NCBI RefSeq assembly: GCF_000346465.2
Contig: NC_034014.1
Coordinates: 17,415,191-17,479,190, forward strand
From: Prunus persica
Taxonomy: Eukaryota; Streptophyta; Magnoliopsida; Rosales; Rosaceae
Direction: 5' to 3'
Length of the DNA stretch: 64,000 nucleotides
In this document: in pieces, positions 45,501 to 60,000 of the stretch
How the letters are laid out: the number at the start of each line of letters is the position of its first letter
Position numbering within the stretch: the first letter of the stretch is position 1
The notes under the pieces: generated by a model
Told to the model about the DNA's origin: nothing
Database searches by the model: none
The model's input: the letters and a program-made list of their open reading frames with translations, nothing else
Position numbers and translations under genes: made by a program

Positions 45501-48500
45501 AGAAATCTACACTTTTATAGGTACACTAGCTCAAACATGTGATCAGTCCAATGCTCTAACAAAGAATGAATTTTCTAAAGAGTAGATTGATAATAATTTG
45601 TTGATTCTTCACCTCCATTAGTGTAGTTAAGATTTAAACGTTGCATAAAGTTTAGTCTTTCAATGCTAAACTTAATAGGTTCTACACTGGAAAATGTCTA
45701 GTTACCAAGCATGATGGTGTTTGAAAGTTTTATTTTATTTTTTTTGTGAACTACATTTTAGCTTTCATCCATTTCTTATAAGATCATTCCTATTCTTATT
45801 CTTCATTTCTCAATCGTGTATTTTGAACTGTACACTAGTTATTTGAGCTTACTACTGTAACCTATGTTTGCAGGAACATATAGATTATGATGTACAGAAA
45901 AGCAGTGACCCTTTGTTGAAAAAAGCAACTGTACAGATCAATATATTCAAGCAGCACAGACAAACAATTCAGGTAGAATGATATGGAAAGTTCGGTTTTA
46001 TTGTAATATCTGTGTGTGCATATTGTGTGGGTGAGAATAATTCGTATAACTATTGGCACATGCAGAAGATTGTATTCAGTGGATACACGATAGGGGTTAA
46101 CTTTTTATCTGTGCCCACCATTGTAATAAAAGTATTTGCTTAAAATGAATGAATAATAAAATATCAGGATATAATCTGTTTCCTATGCATAAGTTATAGA
46201 TGGTCTAGTTGGAAGTGTATATTTAACTTATAATTAGTACCAATGTGAATGAAGATTACTGAGAAAATGCTACTGTCTTCCATTTCTTTTTGGATAATTC
46301 CATACTGTCAAAGATTCTAGTTTGTCTATCTATTCTATATATTTTCACGGTATTATCCTAGTTCATCCTGAAGCCAGTCACCTTCTATTATTAGTTCTCT
46401 TTTCTTCCAGCAATCCTAGGGTTTTCATGCAACCCGGCTTAGATAATTCCAGTACTGCATAGCAAGGAGTTTGCTCAGGCAGTTGAACTTGATGGAAAGA
46501 GTAAGGAATTATTCATTATACTTTGTAAGGCGGGTGTGGCAAGGTGAGGAAAAAGGAAAGGAAGTTGCTTTGGCTGAATTGGTCATGTGCCTTGAAAACA
46601 TGATTGCTGAGGTAGTAGTAGGGAACATTCCTTCATAGGATAGGCCTCATCACTAATAGGCATAAATGTGTACACCTTTTGCCCATCAAATGTGTTTCAT
46701 TTATGTGTGCTTCATTTTGGTTATTGTTGTGAGTATATCGAACAAATTTAAATGGTTTATAATATCTAAAGCTTGCTTTCAAAAGCATGTTCTTGATGGA
46801 TTAGTCAACCATTATACCTCTTGTGGCTCGAAGAAAAGATTCTATCTACTGTTTGCTTATGGGCTAGATGTTTTTTGTTACTTCTCGTTGCAGTATATAC
46901 GACCACAAGAGCATGAAAAGCTTTCCCAAGTTGAACTGTTGGTTGTTGATGAAGCAGCAGCTATTCCACTACCAGTGGTGAAGTCTTTGCTTGGTCCTTA
47001 TCTGGTCTTCCTTTCATCTACTGTTAATGGGTAAGATTTGTCCATGGTCTTCTTCCATCATATCATGTAGTTTATGTTTCAATGATTTCATGAAAGACTT
47101 TCAATTTCCGCATATTGTTTCCACTTTTCCTTTACTCATTCTTGATGTTGTCTTCCAATTTACGAAAATTTTTTGCCAAAAATATCTGACTGCAATTTAA
47201 ATACTGAAGCACATTTCTTTGATTCTGAAAGCTATGAAGGTACTGGTCGGTCTTTGTCCCTAAAACTTCTACAGCAATTGGAAGAGCAAAGCCAGATGTC
47301 TGCTAAAGGCCCTATATCTGGTATGCTTATCCTTCACTAACCGGTTTTTTTTCCTCCTTTTGGCTTATATCTAAAATGGGTTGGATCAAAATCCCCCTTC
47401 CCCCATCATATTTTGACCTTATCTTAAACTTCCAATGTCATCCCTCAGTTTATAACTTGCACAATATTACCTCTTCAACTATGACGGGTTAACAAATTAG
47501 AATTTGTGGGGCAATAAACTAAGGTTACTGTTTTCCCCTCACTCTTGCATTTCTTGTTGAAGCACAATTTGGTTGTATGCAATCAAAGCAAGGGAAAATA
47601 TAAGCATCACAAGTATTGCTTGGTGAAGCACAAAGTGTTTTAAAATCATTGACATCTTTTTGTGGTTAATTCAACTCGTAAGTAAAATGACCATATTCAT
47701 CTGCTCGTCTACATTGATTGCTTTTCCTTAGCACTTAATTGTCAGAGTTCTACTTTAGGTGACGGGCAAAAGTAAAATTTAGTTAGGAATAACATACAAC
47801 AAACCTGATTCAGTCAAATCAAGGGTATGTACAACACCCCAAGTTGGTTACACTTGTTGAGTGTAGATTATGAGAAACTAGATAACTTTCATGTTATTTA
47901 TGGTAATAAAAATTTGTTACCATTTCTCAAGACGTAATAATAGAGTGCTGGATTTGTCTACAATTTGTAGTCAGAATTTTTATATAACGAAGCTTAAAGG
48001 TTGTGAGCTTCTTTTATACCTTTTATGTTAACGTTATGAATTTAACTTTTCCTTTATTAATTTGATTTTGTTTTTTAAGTTCTTTTATGGAGTTTCAAGA
48101 CAACCCTCTGCTTCAATTATATGGGGTGTGATGCTGTCTGGTCTCCTTTGGACATAACATCTGGTTTTGTTCTTTTTGTCAGGGTTTTTTTTTTCTTTTT
48201 CTAAATAAAACTGACTACGTACAAACAAAATTTGTCTTCCTTGGATGATTTCCTTTACATTCTTCACTTTTTTTGTACGTTCTAAGCTTTAGGAGCCTTT
48301 TTGTGGCACTCTAATATACTTTCTATAAACTCCTGCTTGCTTATTTCTTTTTGTGTTAAATTTGCTAAAGTTCTTTAGATTGGCGGAGGCCTGTTTTTCT
48401 ATATTCTTTGAAACGTTGGCATCCGAATAAGCATGTATGTCTGGACATCGTGTGGTCATCAGCTGCCTCCTATGTAACATTAGACTGACATACTCAACTC

Positions 48501-51500
48501 ACTCAATTTTTTAAGTCTACACAATTGGTAACATTCTTGTTTCTGAAATAATGGAATTGTTGACTCTTGCAAGCAAGTAATGTAATCTAATATTTTATCT
48601 GTTGTAATATTTGGACATAACATTCTGAACTGATAAATGTGCTTGATTGTAGGTCGACTTTTCAAAAAGATTGAATTGAAAGAATCTATCAGATATGCTT
48701 CCAGTGATCCAATTGAATCCTGGCTTCATGGTTTACTTTGCTTGGATATTACGAATTACATCCCTAAACTTAACGGGTAAAAACAACTATGCTTAGAACT
48801 TTAGAACTGAGGAAGATGAAACCATCTACATTATATGTATTATCTTCATTATTGACCTCTCTCTCTCTTGATGACCAGGTTACCTGCACCCAATGAGTGT
48901 GATCTGTACTATGTGAACCGTGATACACTTTTTTCATATCATAAAGATAGCGAGTTGTTCTTACAGGTAACTACATATTCAAATTCTGTTGACCATTAAT
49001 TTTCAGTTTTGATATGAATGATTCTTACATACCCAACACTTCCAGCGAATGATGGCACTGTATGTTGCCTCTCATTACAAAAATTCTCCAAATGATTTGC
49101 AACTAATGGCTGATGCTCCAGCTCACCACTTGTTCGTGCTACTTGGTATGTTTGCTTCCTTTTGAACTGGTTTTCCTTCCTTTGCTATTATTGGCCGGAC
49201 TTGATTTTACTTCATGTGTGCAGGTCCTGTTGATGAGTCAAAAAATCAGCTTCCTGATATTTTGTGCGTCATTCAGGTTTGCATCTGTTTTCCTTTAGTG
49301 GTGAACTAATATTTTGTTGGTGCTTTTATTATGTGCTGAACATTTCAACGGTTTTTTTTTCCTTCAAGTTTACCCTATTATGAAATGAGAATAAAGGACA
49401 CGATACTTTAAACTCGTACCTTCTATACAAGTGTTTTCTTCTGGGGTTCGTCCGAAATGAATGCTTTTTGGTATTGTGTCCCATTGGTGCCTCAACCTTG
49501 TGTTCAAAATGGGAATTTTTTCCATATTTACAGAGTACGGTTTTGGTCTGCACTATAAGCTTCTGTATCCAAAGTTAGCAGTTCGTCTTTCTGAAATATC
49601 CGGCTAGATTGGCAAGCTGCTATTTGTTAATTCTGCTTTGGGGAGTCGTTTTGGTTCTGCTGAAGCCCTGTTTTCTTTTTCTTTTTAACTTTTTTGGATT
49701 TATCTTCTTGACCACTTCTGTTCTCTGTAGTTTTATTGTTCTTTAGCAATAAATTTGTCTCGTTTCCAGGAAAAGAAAAAAAAGGAAAGAAGAAATCAAA
49801 AAATTTCCGTGGTTCTGTTAGGTTTGGAAACCTTTTTGCCCATAAATATTTCATGGATTGTGAATTGCAACCTATCCACCTAGTCCCCAAACTTCAGCCA
49901 TGGGCGAGTTACCAAATATTACTAGGATGAGGCCTATCATGCCAAAGCTAACGGAATTCCTAGTATTCCAAATTTGCCAACATAGCTTAATCGTTTTCTT
50001 ATTACCATGAGACTGAGATCCATCTCTCAGTTGAGGATGGCTCTTTCTGAAAGCTGGGTAGTTGAAACTCTGTCCAAGATGCCTGTTTTTATTGTCATAT
50101 CGTACATCTGAACTTTAAAAGTCTGATTATCTTTTAATATCATAGACAACGATTATGATTTTCAAATTCTTTTTGTATATAATGATGCAGATTCAGTCGT
50201 AGGTAATGTGTTAAGTTTTGTTGATATTAGTGATGGAGACTGATGGAAATCATAATTCTAGGGATTTTCTTGAGGTATTTGATGTGATTAATGGTAATGA
50301 TGGGAATTGAGTTGATTAGGGATTTTCTTAGGAATTTGATTTGACTTGTGAGTCAAGGAACTCTATAAGCTAGACATGGTGCAACTCCTTTGACAAACCT
50401 GAATTAGAAAATAATGAAATCCTATTCTCCTACTTCTCCCTACTCATCTCTCTCTCTCTCTCTTTTCTTTCTATTGCACTGTTTCAATTAGTGTGTCAAT
50501 ATTTAGCTGTTTTCCCTTATATCAAGGTGTAGACTCCCACTGAAAGGGTTTTTAGCTGTCCCTATAGTAAGAGAACTCAATTCTTTGATGCTCTAAATTT
50601 ATGTGCCATCCTTTTGTTCTTAGGTCTGCCTTGAGGGACAGATTTCTCGTAATTCTGCAAAGAAAAGTTTAAGCGATGGTCGTCAACCCTTTGGTGATCA
50701 GATACCATGGAAATTCTGTGAGCAATTTCAGGACACTGTGTTTCCCAGTCTGTCAGGTGCTCGGATTGTACGAATCGCCACACATCCAAGTGCCATGAAG
50801 GTAGTCTCGTTTTTGTGGTTTCCAAATTGATTATGCTATCCAGGGTTTTGTTGAAATGATAATTTATTCTTCTTTGTTTATTGTTTATCGCAGATTGGAT
50901 ATGGTTCACAAGCAGTGGAACTATTGACAAGGTATGCTCGTGTTCACCCACTGTAACATTGTTGTAGATCACATGCTGGATCTGGATGCGTATTTGGATG
51001 CCTAAGATGTTTAGAAAATTTGATTTATTTATTTAGCCCCTTATTCCACACATGTTGACAGAAAAGATTGAAGCTTATAGGCCTCGGTCAGGCTTCAAAT
51101 ACTTTCGAACAAATGTATTGCATGCTGCCTTCTCTTAATCAAATATACTTTTAATTGATAGAATATTTAGAGGGAAGTAGTTCAATTACAAAACCCTATA
51201 GTTTGATAATACTTATGCACATGCAAGTTGCAATGGGGGATGTGAATTTCATGCTTTTAGTTGAATTTGGAACACAAGTCCTTCTAGTGTTTCCATATGT
51301 GCATCTATGAATAGTACAAGAAACTAGAAATGTGGGACATATTCTAGTGATACCTCTGGTATGTCTCATGTGATATGTGGGAGACATTCTGCTGCTCTTG
51401 TTGGGGACACAGATACACAGAACTTCTGGTGTGATATGCGGGAGATATTCTACTGCCGTTGTAGCAGTGGAACTCATAAGTACTTATTATTGAGATAAAA

Positions 51501-54500
51501 GTCTTTTGAGATAATTTGAGTGAAACTACTAAGGTTATTTCGCCTCAGGTACTACGAAGGACAGTTTGCTCCTATTTCTGAAGTGGATGTTGAAGATGTT
51601 GTTGAGACGGTGCCTGTCAGAGTCACAGAAGCTGCCGAGAAGGTTTATTATAATCACTAAGCTTAGTTTTCTTTTGTTATTTTTTCTTTTTAATCAACGG
51701 GCTGGAAAATGTTATGTGGAGACTCTTCTATAATTAAAAATTGGAATGTTGAAGTGCCATTGGGAAGATGACCTCCTTTTAAGGAGAGTAGAAGACAGAC
51801 TTCCCACCTTGGTTGTACCTCATTGCTATGTCATATGTTCATTGCACTCTTGTGCTGTGTGCTATGTGTGCCATAATAATATAACAATAATGTCCTATAA
51901 TTGTGTAAACAAAAATGAACTCCAATAATTTGCTAACTGATAATCAATGTGGGTGGGCTAGGGTGTGCCATTCAGAAGTTATTCATACAGCTAAGTTTTT
52001 ACACCGTAATAATTAATAATATATTTATAAACATGCCATATTTTATTAATTTAAATTTGACTTTTTTTTTAGCCCTTTATAAATATATGAATCTGTCATT
52101 TTTGCAAACAAATCAGAACTCTCTGAAGTTGCTGTGCTCATTATTGGGTTTGGTTCCTTTCATTCATCATCAATTTATCTTCTTCCCCTTTTAAGTTTGA
52201 ACTTTCAACCTCCACACACCCTCCAACACACAAACACTCTTTTATTGAATTACAGAAAACTAATATTGGAGACAGTTTTTTGAGTCACTGTTTGGTGCTG
52301 AATGCAATTCTTGTTCTGTCAAAATATTTGATTTGGTCAAACTTGGTTTTGTGTGGTATGAAAATTTTGTTGTTCGAATATAAAATTCTGAACAAACTTT
52401 TGTGAATCATTGCTTCTCATGTAAAATTTGAGCAAAATGACATTAATCACTCCATGGCTGTGAGAGTTTATTACGTAATGGTTTGTTTATTTGGTTCAAT
52501 AACCTGTCACCTGTACTTACCTTTGATATTTTTTAGTGGAATCATACATCTGTCATATTTTACTTGTAGGTTTCATTGCTGGAAGAAAGTATAAAACCTA
52601 GAACAGATCTTCCTCATTTGCTTGTTCATCTTCGTGAAAGGCGACCAGAGAAGCTCCATTATATTGGTGTCTCCTTTGGGCTTACCTTAGACCTTTTCCG
52701 CTTTTGGTGGAAACATAAATTTGTTCCATTCTATATTGGACATATTCCAGTTAAGATGGATTTTTCCTCCCAGATTGAATGTTTTGAATATTGTACTTTG
52801 TTGATGAATGATTGATTAAACAGTAATTTGATATTTTTCTTTTCTATGGATTAGAGTGCTGTAACTGGTGAGCATACATGTATGGTCCTGAAATCTTTGA
52901 AGAATGATGAACTTGAAGTTAACAATTTTCGTCAGTTCTACCAAGGTGGGCCCATTTTTTCTCAGAACCTATTTCTCTACTTGGACCTTTATGCAGGTTT
53001 TGTATCCCTTCACCTCACAGCTTGATAATTTGTTGGCTACCCTAGATTTCAGGCGAAGGTTTTTGAGACTACTGGGTTATAGTTTTCATTCAATGGATTA
53101 TAGGCTCGCTATGAGGTAATATCACATGTTTCCTTCTGATAAATGTTTTTTGTTCAAATGCTCATACTACTCATAATCTTTCAGCATCATAGATCCTAAG
53201 ATCAATTTCACAGAGCAAGAACCCAAGTTGCCTACCGTAGATGGGTTCTTAAGGTCAATCACAGATATATTGTCACCTTATGATATGAAGCGACTTGGAG
53301 CTTACACCAGCAATCTTGCTGACTTTCATATGGTAAGCTCTCTAAACAATGGTTGATGGCCACTGTCGTGGTGCTATGTACTGTTTATGAGGATCTTTAA
53401 TTCTTGTGTGCTATATAAGATGATAAAATAATTGTTTAAACGACAAAATCAATAAGGGTGAGACTATTTAGACACCTTATTTTCCCTTCTGCCCCAACCA
53501 AACTCCCCCTCCCAAACTCAACCCATCCTACCAATGGTGAACCTTCTTGTGGGTGTGCGGTGCTCCTCTGAGGGAGGTGGACCTCTCTCTTTTGCAACTC
53601 TTAGGGAGGCGCTGCGATGGCTGCCCTCTTCTTTAGTTTTAAAATTATAAAAAATTGTAAAAATAGTTTTTGGAAATAAAATAGTTATGAAGGACAAAAT
53701 TTCAGTTTCATCAACAAACCTTTTTTGGGGCAACTGAACAAATAGAGGGACGCCATAAAATAGAACACCCAACTGAAAATGGGAATTTAAGATTTCTTCC
53801 ACCTGAAGCAATGAAAAGTCCCAGTTTTTGCTTCTTTCTTGTTTTTTTTTTAATTTTTGGGAAAAAGCAGTCTCCTTTGAATGTGTCAAGATGGTCCTCC
53901 TCCATCTAGGAAGCAGAGACATAGATAGTAGGGAGGGAGGGATCTGAGGATTTATTGTATTTTCATCCTTGACAAATAGGCCCTACTTTCTTCAAATCAC
54001 CCGAGGATTGCTTTCTAAAGTTAGAATATAATCCCTGTGGTCCATTTGGAAATTATAATAATATTCCAATGCAGTATATTTCACCATTGGGACTCACATT
54101 TAACTGGGACACTGAAACCTCTTGTACTGTAATTAATTGTTTGTTTATACAGATGTCTAACATACTTTTTGTTTTACAGATTTTGGATCTTGTTTCAACC
54201 CTTTCACATCTGTATTTCCAAGAGAAACTTCCAGTAACATTGTCATATGCCCAGGCTTCCATATTGCTCTGCATTGGCTTACAAAATCAAGATATCTCCT
54301 ATATTGAGGTTTGTTTCTTTACTTTTTCATCTTGTGGTTGTGACCATGCATGCAAACTCAAATATGTGCCATTTAAATATGATGATTTGTACCCACCACC
54401 CCCTAAAGAACAACAAAAGAGGTGGCTGATGGTGAAGGGTTTACTGCTGTAGTAATCAAAATATATATTCCATGAATCTTCTTTCTTCTTCACATTGGCT

Positions 54501-55752
54501 TCCAACATGTATTTTAATCAGTTGTCTTTTGTATGTGCATTTACTATGCTGTTTCACAGCTTGTTTCTTGTGTTTCCAAGTTTGATGCTCAAATGTTCCT
54601 AGTTTTAGTATGTAAAAGACTATCAGGTCTCATTTTTACTTACATTCACGTTTTACAGGGGCTGATGAAATTGGATCGGCAGCAAATATTGTCTCTGTTT
54701 ATAAAAGTTATGAAGAAGTTTTACAAATATCTATACGCTATTGCATCTGAGGAGATTGAGTCAACCTTGCCTAGACCAAAAGAAGTAAGTTGAGCAAAGC
54801 AGTTTACTTTTTTATGTATGGAAAATACGTGTTATGTTGATAGTTTCTATCTCCTATTTCATGGCGTATTATACGTTATGGTTCTAGTAGGCTTAACTCT
54901 GATATTCACGCAGGCACATACAACCATCATGCCATCTGCACTGTTTGCACCTTAGCTATTTTGTTCGATATGCAATCATTAAGTTTACATTATTGGATTT
55001 ATTTGCCTACTATCTTCTCTTCCAGACATTTTTTTAATCATATAGTCCAGAGTTTGAAAGTTCCAAAATCTGAAGCTGTCCCTTGAAACAAAAAAAATTA
55101 TAGATGTATCACATTGATTCTGCACTATAGCATTTGAATCTAGAAAGCTGTTTGCATGGGAAGTTATCTATAAAAGTATTTTAAGGTAATAAAAGTTATT
55201 TTATATACCACATAACTAGGATTTAGTCAGGCTTGAGCTCAAGTATACACTTATCCTTTTTCAATCTTTTGCGTATGTTCTAACATCAAATTCTGTCATG
55301 TGGAAATTTTGGGTTCAGACTGTCTTGGAACCTCACAAAATCTCTGTCGACGATGATCTCAATGAGGCTGCAAGGAAAGTTGAGGTATGCTTCGTTCCTT
55401 TTACCTTCCCTGTTACCTAAACTATCTTTCTCACTTCCTTGTGCTGATGTCCAAGAGTCGAGCTGACTTGACTACTTACATACAGGATGGGATGAGATCC
55501 AACACAGATGGGTTAAATCCTGAGTTGCTTCAACAGTATGCGATTGGGGACAGAGATGCAGAACTTGAGAATGCATTACAGAATGGTGGTGTAAAGTTAC
55601 CAGCTGGCGGTGTTGTTAGTGTGAAATCAAGTAGAAATAAAATGGAGGAGAAAGGAAAACGGAAATCGAGTCATAATAGTGGGGAAAAGCGGCGTAAACA
55701 TGAGCATGGCTCCAACTCCAAGTCCAACAAAAAGAAGAAATATTCACAATAG
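42586..55752 (+). CDS. NAT10: RNA cytidine acetyltransferase NAT10/Kre33, 26 exons
   Basis: All 26 exons join in phase from ATG 42586 to TAG 55752, giving 1026 aa, the family's usual length. Exons: 42586-42690, 42815-42906, 42991-43162, 43272-43394, 43967-44140, 44456-44566, 44666-44799, 44944-45037, 45874-45972, 46894-47030, 47232-47320, 48653-48776, 48879-48966, 49046-49145, 49224-49276, 50624-50800, 50894-50931, 51549-51642, 52570-52749, 52855-52945, 53046-53115, 53185-53332, 54180-54308, 54659-54784, 55319-55384, 55486-55752. The protein makes N4-acetylcytidine in 18S rRNA and tRNA in the nucleolus, using ATP and acetyl-CoA. Motifs: DUF1726 N-terminus, Walker A ARGRGKS at 284-290, DEAA at 387-390, GNAT acetyl-CoA loop RIATHP..IGYGSQA at about 615-631, tRNA-binding C-terminus, Lys-rich tail. 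Several introns exceed 800 bp. Confidence 0.96.
45286..45340 (+). other. G-rich tract in NAT10 intron 8
   Basis: Repeated GGGATGGGG(G)-type words on the coding strand, at least six G runs of three or more within 50 bp. They lie in a stretch with GGGGACGGGATTCCCCGA-type words. It has the pattern of a G-quadruplex former and would also be in the pre-mRNA. It may be part of a decayed repeat inserted in the intron. Confidence 0.75.
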
Positions 55753-56043
55753 TCTTTACTCTTTTTCAAGACTCTACATAACATTGTAACTTTTTTTTTT
55801 ACATTTAGTACGATGTTATAAATTACCAGTCAGCATATGCAGATCACAAATTTTGACAGTAAATGACATGGATTTTGTTTTTGCAGACTAGTTGTTTATA
55901 ATTCTCACTGCAATTCACACAAGTCTAAAACTGTTTAATCAAGACATCATCTAACTACAAAATTACAAGAGCAACAACACAATTAAAAATTTATTAAGGC
56001 TACTTTTCTTTAGATTATTACAATATTTTATTTTGAAGTTTAT
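55753..56043. other. 3' flank of NAT10
   Basis: AT-rich, probably the NAT10 3' UTR and spacer. No further gene. Confidence 0.5.
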
Positions 56044-56543
56044 TCAAAACAGCGTCCTCAGAATTTTGAAAGCCAGCCCCAACCAAATTATAAAGTCGAT
56101 CAATTTTAGCACCACCCACTCTCCTTCCCAAACTTCGCTGCCACTTTTTTCTTTCCGAACAGAAGCAATACTAGCCGACCACCGTCTCTTCGCGTGCATG
56201 GCACGTATTCTCGCAATCTCTTCTTTAAGCTTCCTAGCAATTCTCTCCTCTTCATCTCTATCTTTGGCAGGTGCTCGTTCTCTTGTCAGGGACCATGTCC
56301 TGTCACTTGGCATCACGTTCCAAATGGCCGCCGCTGCCGGGATGCTGCTGCTCTCTTATCTCTCAGTAAATCATCAAACATTTTCCTGGCCTTGTCATCC
56401 TTAAGCATCTCGTAGGATAACTTGAGACTTTGGAAGTTGGCATGAGTATGGGGATCATGTGGCCTCTTATCTGGGTGCAACTCTAGAGCCTTTATAATCA
56501 TAATGCTATGTGGACTTGGACTATTACCAGTAGAACTTGACAT
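56044..56543 (-). pseudogene. DNAJC17-like J-protein relic
   Basis: 56543 to 56313 reads MSSSTGNSPSPHSIMIIKAL, then ELHPDKRPHDPHTHANFQSL and SYEMLKDDKARKMFDDLLRD, a J domain from helix II with the HPD motif. The frame then stops at RPFGT. The next frame (56316 to 56044) continues ARERAPAKDRDEEERIARKL and KEEIARIRAMHAKRR, the charged helix that follows the J domain in DNAJC17-type proteins (spliceosome-associated). Helix I of the J domain is missing, there is a frameshift at about 56310, and the RNA-recognition part is absent. It is therefore a truncated, probably dead copy. No intron interrupts it. It is convergent with NAT10, about 300 bp away. Confidence 0.75.
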
Positions 56544-56549
56544 TCGGAG

Positions 56550-57073
56550 AAAAATTTGCCTTACCCAGGATTAAATTTTATTTTATTATGTTTTTTGGGA
56601 CAAACTCCATAGGATTAAATTCAATCAAGGAACCAAAGGAAAAAATGTCGCATGTTTTAGTGATTACATATTTGCTTTTATGAATTAGTGTTTAAATTCA
56701 TTTACCAAAAAATATTTCATGCAGTTTCATATTGTAGCTTGGATATAACTTGGACTACAAGTTGAGGTACACTGGCAGCACAGTTGCATAAAATATAACA
56801 AGAGGAGGTTTATAAATTCAATCACTTTTTATGTAGTGAAAGTAACTCTCAGTGACAACAGGCACCCAGTTCTCACCTGGCAATGTATAAGTAAATCCGA
56901 AAAATATAAAAGAGCGCAGAATCTTGATCGATCGGCATAATTGCACTCCAAACCAATAGGGCCTTATTAAAACAGGAGGGCTATTCCCCATACCCTAGAA
57001 AGTCATCAGTTTCCAGATTCTACCAACATTTGGTTGATTTCAAAACAAGCCAGTGAAGGTAAATCCCAGATCA
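56550..57073. other. Spacer and 3' UTR side of the ATP synthase gene
   Basis: No gene. The right part is probably the 3' UTR of the minus-strand ATP synthase subunit gene. Confidence 0.5.
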
Positions 57074-60000
57074 TTAGATGAAGTTTCGGATGTCCAAAGA
57101 CTTCACATCAACCATTTCCTCATCTTTGAATTCCTCCCTGAGAAACATTGAAATGGAAAGTACGTGTCAGTCCCGTAAACCAATGCCAATTTATCAAAAG
57201 CCAAAGCAATTCCTCTTCCCCCGTGCCATCTAACCTATGTTCCATTTTTAGCAAAATCACCAACCTTGAATTAAACTGAATAGTAATAAAGACTCAAATA
57301 TATAGCCATGCTAATGATAGCATGCAAGCAAATTTTACCAGTCGTAAACTGTTCTCAACAGAAGAACCAACTGGAATCCCAAATGATGCTCAATGATTTA
57401 GTGAAACAGAGAAACAAACATGTTGATAAAAGAGGAGGTACTATGCAAAGACATAAATTACCGTTTCTTCTGAGTTTCCATTGCCTCAAGAGCATCCTTC
57501 TTAAGTTCCTCCAGCTGTGCTTTCGCTTTCTTGAGTTCTAGCTGTTCTTCATACTTTGGTAGATCCTCCTTCCGAATTCCAAGCCTGAAAAGAAGAGGTT
57601 AGACTTGGTAGGAATCCTGTATCTCACATCAGCTATGTAAGCAAACCATACACAAGTGTTCAAAATAAAACAACTGCATACCAATCAGTGCCAAATAGGA
57701 AAAACCATAGCAAGTGTTTTAAGCTATTATAACACACTTGTACTAGCAAAGTTATTAGACTATGGGGTCTGGGATTAGGCGCAGCCACAACAAGGTATCA
57801 TTTAGCAATGCATTTTACAGCCCCAAATCCACATAGTCTTCAGGACCGGGCAATGCATTTCGATATAGAATGTAAAGAAAAAAAAAAGAATTTTCATCTA
57901 GCATATACAATTTGTTTCATAGGAGAGTTTAGAATAAACTACATAAAAAAGCCGAACTTCTATGCAAGTGGAATGAAGGTTAATCGGGATTAACAACACC
58001 TTCTCTACATTCAGAACCTTAGAAAATAAAAAATGTTCAAAACAATTGTCACCTACTTCTTGTTTATTTTCTCAAATTCTGCCTGGAGAAGAGCCATCCC
58101 TTTCTTATCATTCCTCAAAAGAGGTTTCTTCAGTTCGTTTTCAACTTTCTCCAATGCATCCATCATCATAGCCTCTGCACCAAGTTCATCAGTGATACCT
58201 CTCCTGTAAAGGGTAAGAAATAAGTTAATTGACCAAGTAGTTGTATATACGAAAATGTTAAAGTACGAATGTCTGCAAGGCAGACGTGTAGATAGAAAAA
58301 CCCTAAATGAAAATTTAACATTATAAGTTTCAAAACAAATTTTGTTCTTTTATACGAAACAAAATGTATTAGTTCCTCGAACAAGGTACAAAGTGGACAA
58401 GGTATACACATACAAACAAGAATCTATCTTACATATAATTCTACCAAAACACTACCAGCATATGGAACCAGATTTTAACTCTTTTGCTTCTTCCCCAGCA
58501 AACTCAAAAGAATTGCCAGTATACCACATCCCTCCAACACTTTAACTTTCTTCCCTACCAGAAAGACTTCCGACTCTCCCTTAACCATGCCTTACATCCT
58601 GCTTGGATCACCCAGCTATATTTCCTTGTTTTCATAGCTTCAACACAAATTGAAGTATGCAGAATGATGAAGAAATAACGGAATAGACTTTCAGCTCTGC
58701 ACAAAACACACCAATGAGGTGACAGACAAGATTGTGGTAGACTTCACCTTTGAATCCTATCAAATGTATTCACCTTGCCATTATCACCTGCATTGCCACA
58801 CAAGCTTCGAGATTCCAGCAACAACCTTCTAGAATCTTCTCTACTGTTACAAAAATAAAATAATTTCTTTTGAAATTCTCCAAAGCTGCTGACAACTCAA
58901 CCATCTCCCATGCCTCCTAATCATTTAAGTTCCTCCTAAAACCAAAGTCCCAGCTCAAAGGAAAATTAGAGCTAACTGCCCTCCCTACAATAACCATAAA
59001 TGAAATATTGACAAATTATAAAAGAGGAGAAGCTCTGCTGAAAGGTAGTTCCCCTGCCCAAACATCTACCCAAAATCTCACCTTCTCTTCTCGCCATTTC
59101 TTACAACAAGCAAGCAGTGATTTAAGAGATCATCACATCCTTAACAAATATCCTTCAAAGGGTACTAGATCCCCTAGCCAATAGTTTTGCATCCCAAGCA
59201 TGCTTACTATAACCCTATATCATAAAGCTTCCTTTTCTACGGAGAAACGCCAGAACCATTACCATTACCAAACGTGACCTGTTTTTCAACAAAAAAGCTA
59301 CCCAAACCACCTTCTCCTTTGTTGAGGACACTACCTCCCATCTAATTAAGTCCTCTCTCTTTACTTCCCCAAGTCCAGCCCACAAAACATCCTTCATCAT
59401 ATTCTCCACCTTCCTATCAACCAACTAGGAAGCTGCTTAGAAGAGCTTGGATTCTTGTTAACCAGCCTCCTATAGATAGAAACCCCGGCCCCCGCCCCCC
59501 GCCCCCCGCCCCCCTGGCCAACAACTCCCTCCAAAATCTCCTCTTAACCTTCTCTACCATCCTGTTCATAAAGCTAGCAGACCTTGTATTCCCACTAACG
59601 GTAAGCCCAAATACTTTAGAGCCCAAAATCCAACCTCCAGCCCCAAAAGAACCAGGAAACCTTTCCACTTTTACCTTCTAGAAATTAATTTCCAAATATA
59701 AATTCAGAGCAACACACATCCTCTAAATATAATCACACTAGAAAACTTAACCCAGCAAACATTATTGGTCAACGGACCAAAGAAATTGTTTCTGCTTTTA
59801 GATCACAGATGATAACCACAGTAAGCTTGGTAGAAATTACATAATAAAATAAGGACCCCATGAGTTATAGCAGAAAGAATATGGAGTACAGGCAGAAATT
59901 TTAAAAGCCACATTAATCACATTATACAAGACATCAACCAATTTGAGAGCAGAATAGCACATACTTGATCCTAATTTCTTTCAAAGTCAACAGGTATGTT

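Noticed and set aside
45081..45585. ORFs in NAT10 intron 8
   Set aside because: They arise from the G-rich repeat; NAT10 exons on both sides join in phase without them.
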